This document shows, in pieces, positions 46,937-58,900 of a stretch of DNA of 64,000 bases. The notes under the pieces were generated by a model. That model had not been told where the DNA came from. It searched no databases and saw only the letters and a list, made by a program, of their open reading frames with translations. The stretch covers positions 5,130,501 to 5,194,500 of the forward strand of contig OZ038529.1 in NCBI GenBank assembly GCA_964036665.1. Reading direction: 5' to 3'. This DNA is from Gordius sp. MW1. Its lineage: Eukaryota; Nematomorpha; Gordioida; Gordea; Gordiidae. A program made the position numbers and the translations under genes. The stretch's first letter is position 1, and each line of letters opens with the position of its first letter.

Positions 46937-49900
46937 CTAGTTCGTGGGATAGGTCGTAGTGGGTATAGGTCGGGGAATGGCAGTTTCAGAGGAGCTTGTT
47001 GTAGCTGTAATTGAGGCCGTTTGCTGTTGATACGAATAGGGATTGATCATGTATGGATGAGTAGGTATCCCTCCCGTTTGTTGCTGACCCATGGCCGATG
47101 AGCGTTGGTGAAAAAGGTACATAGAGGCAGATGGGTTGGCTCCCGAACTTTGAGTGTAAGCCATAAGACCCGGGTGATAAAATGAGGTACAGGCGGTGGA
47201 GCAGCAGGATGCCGCAGAAAAATCGAAATGATGCCTCTGGAAAAAATGATGCGGCGTCACTATGCCGTGTGGCGGAGTCTCCAAAGGAGACAGGGGAGAG
47301 GGTGATGACATTGAAGTAGGTCGAGTTTCGCTTTGAGTTGCTGGAACGTTGCGAAAGGAGGTACTAATGTTATCGCGCTCCTCTTCATCGCTCTCCGTAA
47401 GTATTGGGCCAAACTGGGGCGGTAAAGTAGAAGTCCTTTCAAACGTTCTACCAACCCCACCGGTCATTTGTTGGCCTGGTTCGTAGTAAAAATAAGGGGA
47501 AAATGGCTGCCCCGACATTTCTATTCCCGTTGCGGCGCGCTGTTGACCTTCTTCGGAACGCTTATCAAAAGGGGGAGCGACTAAATGAGAGGCAAGTGGA
47601 GTGGGAGTCTGGGATTGTGGAGAGGAATGGCGTGAGGAGTGGGAAAAATTGGATGAAGACGACGAAAAAAAGCCATGTGGCTCGGCCTTTTCCGCTCGGG
47701 TGACTCCAGCACCAGGCAAGATGTATTGCTGAGCACCACTCAACGGCGGTGCCATTTTGTTATGGATGCTTTCTTCTTCGAAAGATGATGATTCAAATGA
47801 TGATGTGAGAGAAGATGTCGTAGGCAAGGTACTAGCAAAGAGTGCGCGTTTAGCTTTTGCTTTCATCGTTTTCGATAGCTCCCCTCCCTCTGCTTCACTA
47901 ATTACGAAATCACCCGGCATTTTACGCTTCATTGATTCGTGTTGAGTGCTTACGGAGGCTTGGGCCAGAGGTGGTGTCGAAGATTGATGAAAGTGATATG
48001 GACTAGAGATTTCAGCCGCTTGGACTTGGGAGGAAGGAGAAGAAATTTGTGGTTCGATCTTAGTGGATTGAGCGGTAAGGGGAGGGGGGTGAGATAGGGG
48101 GGCAGATGTTGAAGCGGGGCCCATTAGAAAGGGCGTAACAAATTGCAAGCCCGCAGCTGCCGCAGCGGCAGCTACTAACGAATGGTGATGGGCCACAGCC
48201 GAAGGGTGTTGTAAATGAGCTCCAGCCCCGCCCGCCGCGCCAGCCGTAAAAGCGTAAGCGGCAGCAGCTGCAGCTGCCATAGCAGCACCGGGGGGCGGGT
48301 TTATGCGTTTTTCCTTTTGACGACGATTGCAAAACCACACTCGCACCACCTCTTTCTCCATACCTAAATCGTCGGCTATGGCCGTGATATCTTCCGAAGC
48401 CGGCTTCGGGTTGTGCATAAACGCCTTTTCCAGTGCCACCCTGATGGACGTGTCGATGCTAGTCCTTTTTTTCCGTCTCTTACCTGCACCTTAATCAAGG
48501 AAATTGTTTTGAGATTTTAGGTACATAGCTTAATATAGTTAAAAACTCAGCTTTTGTCATACCCATTAAGGAGCCTCCGGTAAAAAAGCTACTCGAAGAG
48601 GCGGCGCCACTCCCCAAAGCCCCTGCCAAAAAAGAAGGGGATAGGGGTGATTGACTAGAATAACCGGAAATAGCACTTGCTTCTTTAGACGATGTGCTCA
48701 GGGCTGAAAAGGCCGACGATGTCGATTGTTGCTTACCCAGTTGACCCTGTTGAGAACCTAAGGATTGAGATTGGGATGATAGCAATCCACCGGATGAGGA
48801 CGATATATTGCCGGCGGTGGCTGAGTCTGCGTCTTCCAACCATTTAGCGAGGAGGGGCTTGAGTTTGCACATATTTTTGAAGCTTAAGTTAAGCGCCTCA
48901 AAACGAGAGATGGTGGTTTGACTAAAATCGTTACCATACAATTTGCCCATCGCCAAGCCCACATCACCTTGTGTGTAGCCTAAATTAAATGGAAATATGA
49001 AAAACTTCGATGCATTTATTACCTAGCTTGATTCTCCTTTGTTTAAACATTTTAGCGAACCGCTCCAATTCCTCCAAATCCATTGTATCTTCAAGGAGTT
49101 CCTTAGTTTCGCCGCTCTGCTGTGCAGCCTTCTAAAATAATGATGGACACATAGCACCAACTCATTCAACAAGCATTTGAGAATTAAAATGATCGCTGTT
49201 TAGCAAAAAATTTATAAAATCAATCGCGTGGCCACTTAAAATACTTGTTGATAATGGAGAGGCGATGGGGAAGGTAACGCCTGAAAACGCTTGTGACCAG
49301 TTGAACCTTGTTGAACTTCCGATGGATATTGCTGCGATGAAGCGGCCGAACTACTTACACGAGTTGGAGCGCCGCTAGTCAAGGATGCTTGCGATCCGAA
49401 ACGTGATACGCCGCTTGAGGTAGAAGGGTGGACGCACGTAATGCTTTCGGTACAGGACGCACCTATTAAAGGTGTAGTGGGAGGTTGTGGGGAAAATAGA
49501 GCGATCGACGTTTGGGTCGGAGAAAAACCTCTAAATATGGTAGGTGGTAGAGGGAGAGAAGCTGCGGGTGGTGGAGACGCTTGTTTTCGCGTGGCGCTCA
49601 GGATGCTTTGCTGTGCCGCTACGTGTTGCTGTTGCAATTGGTGGTAGTAATAAGCGGCAGCTGCTGCAGCAGCCGCGGCGGCGGGAGTCAGCTGAGGTGG
49701 AGCGCTGGTGTTCACCGATTCCACTGTCGTTGTGATTGTAGAGACGGGCAGCGAGCTTTTGGCTTGAACTTTAGTCGTAGCATGGTGAGCGCTGCTGTGT
49801 CCATGCTGCTTAACAGGTCTACTACGACGGGTTGAAGAGCTCGTGGTGGTGGTAATGGCTGAAGTGGACGCTAACGCTTGAGTCACGAGCGCGGGCGTTG

Positions 49901-52900
49901 AAACTAAGCTCGAGCTGGTTTGAGGCGTTGAAATATCGATAGAAAAAGAAGGGGGTTGGGCGATGTTGGTAGTAGAAGGAATAGAAACTATGGTGGATGT
50001 AGCTGTTGCTGGCAGTTGGGATTGTTGAGAAGAATGAACGCTACTTCCACTTTGAATTAGCCTTGCTTGGAGTTCGAGGTGCTGCAAAAAGCTCTAAATA
50101 AAGCGTTAAACGTCTTTTAAGTTTAATCTTTTGCTGCGGTTAAAACATTTAAATACATTTAAAATAGAGTACTGTACATATTTATCACTAAATAATCATA
50201 TAATATAGAGAAATATTAATTTTAATGAGTAAATAAATATATCACCTGATTATGAATCATTAATTGTTGTTGAAAATTTGGTGGAAGGGCGCCACTATTA
50301 AGAAGGAGGAATTGCTGAAATTGTTGTTGCTGAAAGTTTTGTAAATGCTCAATTTCTTTTGGTGTTAACGAGGATAAAACTGATGGAAACTGTAAAAAAA
50401 ATAGCAACAAATTTAAAAAAATCGTCTGCTTCAGAAGTTATCTTATTTTCAAAAGGTTACTGTATTAAAGCGATATAAGAAATTATATGAAATCTTTTAT
50501 AAATTCACTTGATTTATTTGATTAAGTAGAAGTTGTTGAAAAGAGGTTGGAGATTGATAGCAGCGAGCAATGCTTAAAGAAGAACCAGCCTTTATAAAAA
50601 AAAGCAAGCTAAATCAGCAAACATGTACAGAGACTAAAAAAAGTTAGCACTACATATATTTAAAATCCTGTTTAATAGCTAATTTTTTAATCATTCGAAG
50701 AACTTATATTATCACAAAGACAGAATACCTTGATATACTCTTATCAAAATAATTCGAAATTACATTAGCTTGAGTGACAACATTTTTTTAACAGACTAAC
50801 CGCTTGCTGAGTGCTAGTTGGTGGTGCTGTACTCTGAGACGACGTAGTTGAACAAGGTGAGAGTTGAACGGGAGAAACGGGTTCGCTTTTAATGGTCCCT
50901 CTGCCATACTTAGAAGAAGTGGTTGAAGGACCAGGTTTATACTTATCAAGGGAATAACAACTATCACCGGTCCCCCCGGCCTCTAAATAGGATTCCAAAA
51001 GGGTGGTCGAAGGTGCTTGGTGAAGTGGGGGCGACTGAGCGATATTTAATAATTGTTTGGGTAACAAAGAAGACGGCAAAAACGATGATAACGAAGAAGA
51101 TGTTGGCGGGCTAATGTTTAATTGTTGAAGAGATGAGGTCTGTGAATAGCAAGTTGTTTGAGCATCGTAGGTCGTTGAGCAATGAGTCTTACAGGGATTT
51201 AATTGTACGGTTGTTGAAGCGGACGAAGGTAGTGGGCACTGGGGATTCTCTCTGGACGTTAGTTTATCCTCCCCACGCCCCTGCACCCTCGTTGAGGGCT
51301 ATACATGCAAAGTTATTGGCGTAGTAATTATCTAACGAGCCTTAAACACGAAAAATCACGGAATGTTAACAAGAACAAAAGTAGAAAGATTATAATGATC
51401 AATTACACCCAGTTTAAAGTAAACAAATCGTCTGAGATTATTCAGAATCCAAAGAAAACACCGAGCATGTGAATGCTAAAGATATGAGGGAGAGTTTCAA
51501 GAAAGTAACTTATATATATATATATATATCGTTCTCGCATGCAATTCCAGCATTAAAATGGGAAAAGCAATTGTATGTTTCAGTTTATAAAAATTGCGTC
51601 ATGTTATAGAGACACGGCTAAGCTATAAATCGGCTCAGTCTAAAATCACTCACTACAGCAAAATTTGGGCAACGCTTATATATGAGAGCTCACGTCTATA
51701 GGCAGGGGCGATTGGACGGTAGGCGAACTGCGACTACTACCACTGGCCCCTAGCAAGAGCGATGAAGGAACGACCGCGTACATCATCATGAGGCGCCAGG
51801 CTTCGTCCAAGCCGTGCACGGCGCTCCCCGACAGCAGTGAAGAGGAGGAAGCAGCCATAGATCTACTTGTATATATACTACCCGCTCCAACACCTATTCC
51901 GGTGCTGGGGTGGGTAGTTGCTTTGCTACTACCGTTATTACTGTTACCACCACCACCACTAATTTCGTGTTCGCTTCCCCCGCTATGCGGTGAAGAACTG
52001 ATCGTTGGGGGCGGAGTTGTCGTTGGACTATTACCGTGCAGTGCTGTAGCATCGTATATATGATTGGTTGAGGATGAGCCCGGACCCGTTCCACCACCAC
52101 CGTTGTCCGATTCGGTGTGCTCCGAATTTACCGATTCCTCCATTGTACTGGTGGCGACTCGTTTTACGCGTTCCTTTTCTCCCAACGAACGCTTCCCATT
52201 GTGATCTGTAGACGAGAAGCAAAAGTATGTTACCACCAAGGTTGTAATGGCCGCATATGTGTAATTGCCAAAATAAAAAATAGCGCTTACCACAACATTT
52301 AAGGGGGGGGGGGGTGGAGAAGGCGGTGTATTTAAACATGTAATATAAATGAAAATCATTAAGATTTTTTATCTTTAAATCCCGACAGGTATTTTGGACA
52401 ATATGGGATGGTAATTCTTCCGTAACCTGCCCTTGAAAGAACCTTATCCAGGGGCATGCAGAAGACCTTCAAAACTTTAAAAATTATTATTTTAAAACTA
52501 ATGACAAATTTTTGGCACTCTTAAAATTAAGATATAAAATTTTATACATTATAATCTAGTTTAAAACCTTTAAAAATATTATTTTGTGTATAAATAATTA
52601 CAATTGTCTAACTGTAAGTAGCTTGATTTTTGCAACTTCTTCTCTGTACAATATTAGTCACAACAAAAAAAATATATAATAAAAAAAACATTATTATTTT
52701 TTTTAAACAATAGCAATACATAAAAAATCTGTCTAACATAAATAACGAATTAAAAAATACCAAGCTTCATATATCATCATATTTCTTTCTTCGCGGTAAT
52801 CTTTGAACATGAAGCAAAGTTTAATTTAATTAAAAAATTTTAAATTTATAAGTAAATATGACTTTTATACATAAAATAATGTAACTTTAATATTTAATAT

Positions 52901-55900
52901 AGATATTTCTCAGAAATTAGCCTTATCAAAGCGGCTAAAAAAGTCTCCATTACTTTAAAAACGATTAGAAAAAATTTGTTAACATTACACTTAAAAAATA
53001 ACTATCCCCATAAAAGCGACAATATTAGCAAAAGTCTCTAAATAAAATTCAAAATATAGCAATAAAATTTTTTAAGTTTAAAAAATATTTATGCGTTAGT
53101 AGACACGTGCCCATTTGGTGTTCTAGGTATCCAGAAAGATATAATAACTTTAAAAACAACCAAATAGAAGTGCACAAAAATTTTCATGGATTTCCCATAG
53201 TTTATATTGTTAAGATAACATAAAAATAGACCCCTACACTACACTCATTACAATTACTTTATGCAAGTTCTAACAATGTCTTGGCTCATATATACCCAAT
53301 AACCACCGAGGGCTGGTAAAAAACAAGCAATATTTTGCTCCTCCCTAAATATTTGTGAAACTTTTTGTCTCATCCCTATTCGTCAGAAAGATGAGCCTAA
53401 CGGAAGTCTAAAAACACATAAGGACCACTTTACTTTGATATATGGTTGCTTTGTTGTTTGCAAGTTGTGCCGAGTCGCCGTCCCCTTCAAAAGTTCCCGC
53501 TTTGAACGGATATATGTCAGCTAAACAATAGAAAATTAATTTCAAATTTATAAACTGAATAAATGAAGTCCATACGGCTTTAATTTAAAAAGTTTTTCTA
53601 GCCACGCAAGAACAACGATATATAAATTGAGGGACTAGCCAAACTTGGTGTGATTAGAATATTAAATGATTTACTTTAACCGTTTAAAATAGCGAGAGTT
53701 TAGGTGCAGGCATCGAGCGAAAGGGTTGAGATAAAATTGTTTATAACAAATATTTAGTTTTTTTAAAAAATATATTTAGACATTATTAAACATATACTTT
53801 AATATGTGAGAGCCAGTTTAAGTTAATGAAAGAATATTAGGTGTAAAAAAAATCAAAATTTTCCTTCATTTAAATTAGAGTGGTATTGTAAATGGTAACC
53901 CAGTTGAACAACAAACAAAGCACACGTCTAAACATAGCTTGGATCTCATTTAATTTCCCTAATTGGATGTTTTTTAATACGATAAATTATCATTTCCCAC
54001 CCCACCCCCCAGAAATCAAATGGCGATTGCGCTAAGCAAAAGTATACCACCATCGTTATTATAGTTGATTGATACTCAAATATAATAAGTACATATGCAA
54101 AAAATGCGCAACCACAAAAATGCATGGGGGTTAACAAGGAGTTTTAAATGGGAACTAATGAATGATCGCTTTAAATTAAACCATGCGAAGATCAAAAAAA
54201 GATTGAGAAAGGATTATTAAGTAGCACGTCTTTCTTTGATCGTTGGAGACGGGGGAGACGAAATGCACGAGACTATGGAGCAAGGGCACAAAGAATAAGA
54301 CGGGCTTGTTTTGATTATTATTATAAACCAAGCACGCTGGACACGTTGAAGTGATTATAAGCCCACCAGCCTGGGGTAGTAGACCTTTTAGTACGAAACC
54401 GTGGTGGATGGGGACACACCAGGACACTGCAGGCCAGGCAGACTATCACATCTATTCCCAAAGAGAGAGAGAGAAGAGAAAGAGGGATAGAAAGAGTTGA
54501 TTACTATCGATTTTTGGCCGTGAACCTTAGTTTTGGAGGACAGCACACGACACTCACTGAATGGCAGTCCAGAGTGCATGAATATACATATAGGAAGAGG
54601 AGCGGGGGGGGGAGAGAGCCTATGTTGATCATATCGATAATCGGGTCGTCTTCGAACAAAAAGGGTCGCGCCAGACAACACGCACTATACGGCGGGTGAA
54701 ATTAAACAGGCGATGCGCGTCCAGCATAATGTTATTTAAATTAATCATCGCCCATTTCCAATTGCCCCCTGCCCCCCAACCCCCTTCCATCTGTATTCAA
54801 TTCCAAAATGCGACTCATATACCTAGGAATAGAGGTCTCGGGGGTGGGGGGGGAAGACAAGGATAGAAGTATAGGAAATGGGATGAGTGTAGGATGGTAC
54901 GCATGCTTAATCGTAATAGATTCATTTACATAAATTAGGTAATAATGACGAATTTTTTGGGGATGAAGCCACACGAGATCGTGTATATATGCAATGTGTA
55001 GAAAGAATGTCCGAGCACTTTGATTGTATCGGACGAGAAGGAACGAGCGGGACAGACTTACATTTTTTACCTAAGTGTGAGGGGAGAGTCTAATCCTTAT
55101 TATTGCATAACAAACAAATCAAACAAATTATAGACCGAAAAATCAAACGATATGAGCTTTAATAATTTTCGTAAAAATCACCCATGGTATAAATTGCATA
55201 GGTTCCACCGCAAGTCTGAATCAAAAACGGGTTCCGATCTAATTTTAAAATATGACCCTCCAACCTTGCAATGCACACCGTGCATCAACATATAGCCCCT
55301 AACAAGCACCTTTATACCTACCCGACTTTAGGTCAAATCATGCTTCGCGTGCACCGTATAGGACTCTAAACTCGCATTACCCCTACTATTCCCGTTAAAA
55401 GTGTTGGAATAGAATATAACGCGCGAAGCGAAAAAAAGCGAAGTCAATTTTTGGGCTAATTTATCAAACTCTTCATTATTTCTCTTAATATCTTTATATT
55501 CATCGTGAAATTTATCATATATCAATGGTATTGCAGATAAGATCGTAATTATTCTATAAATACATAAAATTATATAAAAAAACTCGGGCCTTCGGCCCTC
55601 GTGGGAAGGGGGAGAAGGGAAGGGGAGTAGGGGAAGGGAAGAGGGGAAGGGGGAACTCTTCTATACTCCGTATAAACGTAGCATATTTGCTATGCAATTT
55701 ATGGGCGAGAAAGGTGGGAAGGGGCGAGAATGCCTATAGGGGGTATTAGATGCAAAATAATTAGTTAATTAGTTATAGGCCCTTGTAGGGGAGGACATAG
55801 GGTAATTATCAATGTTAACCAATTCAAAAACGAAAAAAATTTCGATTTATTTGGCCAATGGTCATTTTTTTATTGGTCAGTAGCCAGCGGACGGTCAAAA

Positions 55901-58900
55901 ATTCATATTATCATTGGTATTAACATGAACAAATATTAATTTAATTTAAAAAAATTAAAAAAAAAAATTTGTCCCCTCCCTGACTTGAACCCCACACCTC
56001 CAGTTCACAAGCCGGCGCTATAACCACTATACCATGGTGGCTTTAAAATTGTAGAAGTTATTATGTTATTTATATAGATAATGAAATAATAAAGTTGTGT
56101 TTTATGTTTAGAAAATCAATATATTTCGTCGGTCAGTAGCCAGCGGACGGTCAAAAAGTCATATTATCAATGGTATTAACAAAAACAAAATATTAATTTA
56201 ATGTTAAAAAAAATTAAAAAAAAAGTTTTTTTTAGTTTTAAAAAAGGGCTAAATTCTTAAACTACCAGCCCGATTCGCTCGAAACTTTACCCGTAGGTGC
56301 CCAGGGCGGCCGGGGGTAAAATAACCTTTTCAGATTCCTAAAATACCTTTTCATTTTAAAAATATCGGACATTCCTGCCACACGTGCGGTGTAATATCTA
56401 TGACACGTAGAAAAATTTTACTAATTATATAAACTTACGCGCGCCATCTAATAAAGTACAATTCGTGTTTGAATTTAATAGTAGATTCAATTTAATTAGA
56501 AATAACGGGCTATGATTATACCTTTGAAGGAGGTTTCGAATTTTGTGTTAGTTTCTATCGATATATTTTATCGTAAATTAGAATCTAATACCTATATTAT
56601 TTTTTTAAATATTACTTTTTAGGTTTTCTATGAAATCACAATCTAATTAAATGAAATATATTAACCCAATAAAAAAATATATAAGCATTTATAAGGTTAA
56701 AAATATATATTACATAGTTGGCTGTCTGTTAGACCATCTATAATAAATTTTTAGGTTATATATAAAATTTGGCCAATGGTCATTTTTTTTCATTGGTAAG
56801 CAGCCAGGACACGGTAAAAGTGGATATAAATTCATAAGTCAAAAAAAACGAAAAAAAAAATTTTCGAATCACATTTTGGCCAATGGTCATTTTTTCCATT
56901 GGTCAGCAGCCAGGACACGGTAAAAGTGGATATAAACTTATAATAGTCAAAAAAAAACTAAAAAAAATTTTCGAATCACATTTTGGCCAATGGTCATTTT
57001 TTTCCATTGGTCAGCAGCCAGGACACGGTAAAAGTGGATATAAATTCATAATAGTCAAAAGAAACTAAAAAAAAATTTTCGAATTACATTTTGGCCAATG
57101 GTCATTTTTTTCCATTGGTCAGCAGCCAGGACACGGTAAAAGTGGATATAAATTCATAATAGTCAAAAAAAACGAAAAAAAAAATTTCGAATCACATTTT
57201 GGCCAATGGTAATTTTTTTCCATTGGTCAGCAGCCAACGGACGGCCAAAAAGTCATAATAGCAATGGTAGTAACAGGAACAATCATAATAGTCAAAAAAA
57301 ACGAAAAAATAAACTCGGATTCACATTTTGGCCAATGGTCATTTTTTCATTGGTCAGCAGCCAGCGGACGGCCAAAAAGTCTTATTATCAATGATAGCAA
57401 CAAGAACAATCATAAGAGTCAAAAAAAACTCCGGGATTCTAACCCCAAAACTAGTTAAATTGCATAGCAATTACCAAAATTTAAATATAGATATACTTAT
57501 GCATTAATTTAACGTAGCAATTAAAACCCGACCCCGCCCGAAAGCGAGGGAGATAGAGATGAGGGGTGGGGCACCTCTTGATAGAGATGAGGGGTGGGGC
57601 ACCTCTTTCTCATGCATTAATTTAAAAAAGCGATAACCTAATATACCCAATGCAAATAGATAGGGAGGTAACGGACAACGGACAACGGACGGACGGACGG
57701 ACACCAAAAAACGAGCCCATAAATTGCATAGCAATTAAAATACATACATACCAAATTCAATTCTAATATCGCGCGCGAAAAGTACAAAATGATTTGAATC
57801 TTATTTTTGTTCGCTTTTTGCCGCGGGCGAAAATAATCGTCTGCGGTTTCACCACAAACGCCTCCTATTTACAATTATTATTTTCGTGATATATGATAAA
57901 TTTCACGATTAATATAAAAACATGAAGAAAAAGAATGAAGAGTTTGATAAATTAGCCAAAAAAATTCACTTCGCTTTTTTCCGCTTCGCGCGTCATCACG
58001 AACGCCCCGTTATTCCCTAAGAAATATAACAGCCATTTTTGATTTAAATTTTAAATAAAACCATTTTAACGATATCTTTCTGGTCCCACATTTCCACTCC
58101 AGCTCAAATAAGTCCCGTTGCCTCCGTTAACTAATTTATGCTAAACGCTCCACGCCTCCTCGGCCTCTACCCTAACACCCTAACCTTGAAAAGGGTTGCA
58201 ACATTAGGCAGAAAAAGGGAAATTAACAAAGTAATTATGGTACCAGGGTAATTATCTGTGTCTAGCGAGGGAACACTAGATTAGCAGCCAAAACATGGGG
58301 AGTACGTTCATCCGAGATAAAAACGACATATTACATACATAAGGTCGTACAATAGTACTCGGGGGGGGGGAGGGCGGGTGCGTAAGGAGTTGAGGGGTTA
58401 TGTGCAGAGGTGATATGTGTACCTAGAATATTCTATTTTATCATGCAGGACGATATAAATTATTTATGCTGTTCCAGGACCCGACTTAATTTACAATTAG
58501 TTCATTCTTCTGTGTATAATCTCACGGGTGACCCACTCTGTAAATCGGAGATTAATATAAAAAAGAGTAAATTCAATTCAGTACAGAGAAAAACCACGTA
58601 CCGTTTAATACTAGGAGTCGCAACTATGTTAGTATTTTTTTATCCATCCAATGAACCAATATATTGTATTACATTTAAATGTACTAAATAATAGCAAGTA
58701 AATGTAAAACTAATTAAACACTTTAAGTTGCATTAGTTTTAGCTGGCACAATATATAAAATTAGTCTTAAAGATTTATTATATTGACTTAATTTAATATA
58801 ATTAAAATGGTGGTTATCCTAAAAACGATTTCCCTTTCCTGAAAGTTTTAAAGGCATAATGGTTGTCTAAATCGTCCCAGCTAAATTCCATATTTAAAAG

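Larger units (their letters stand above)
55420..57993. repeat. 2.6-kb inverted-repeat element in the POU gene 5' intron
   Basis: Outer arms 55420-55524 and 57887-57993 are inverted copies about 105 bp long and roughly 85-90% identical (TGATATATGATAAATTTCAC at one end, CGCTTCGCGCG at the other). Inner arms at 55687-55709 and 57712-57734 are inverted copies of CCCATAAATTGCATAGCAA. Between them lie a purine-rich block, a tRNA-like SINE head, a tandem array with CCAATGG/CCATTGG hairpins, a duplicated 30-bp box and GGAC repeats. The outer arms also read as a coiled-coil-like peptide (EEFDKLA) on opposite strands. No transposase is visible. It may be a large non-autonomous transposon or an inverted pair of two partial copies. 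Confidence 0.65.

Noticed and set aside
47503-52302. Many plus- and minus-strand open frames overlapping the POU gene
   Set aside because: Shadows of long Ser/Gln/Ala-rich POU exons; low-complexity codons create open frames in other phases.
54388-54974. Open frames near 54.4-55.0 kb as an alternative POU first exon
   Set aside because: They contain GA-rich simple sequence and stops, and no donor with suitable phase was identified, unlike the 60728-60590 exon.
55328-55525. Minus-strand open frame of 65 codons
   Set aside because: Part of the inverted-repeat element; the similar arm at 57887-57993 is broken, so a working gene is not supported.
55971-56042. A functional tRNA-His gene
   Set aside because: The acceptor and T stems do not pair and the anticodon arm is irregular, so it is reported as a SINE head.
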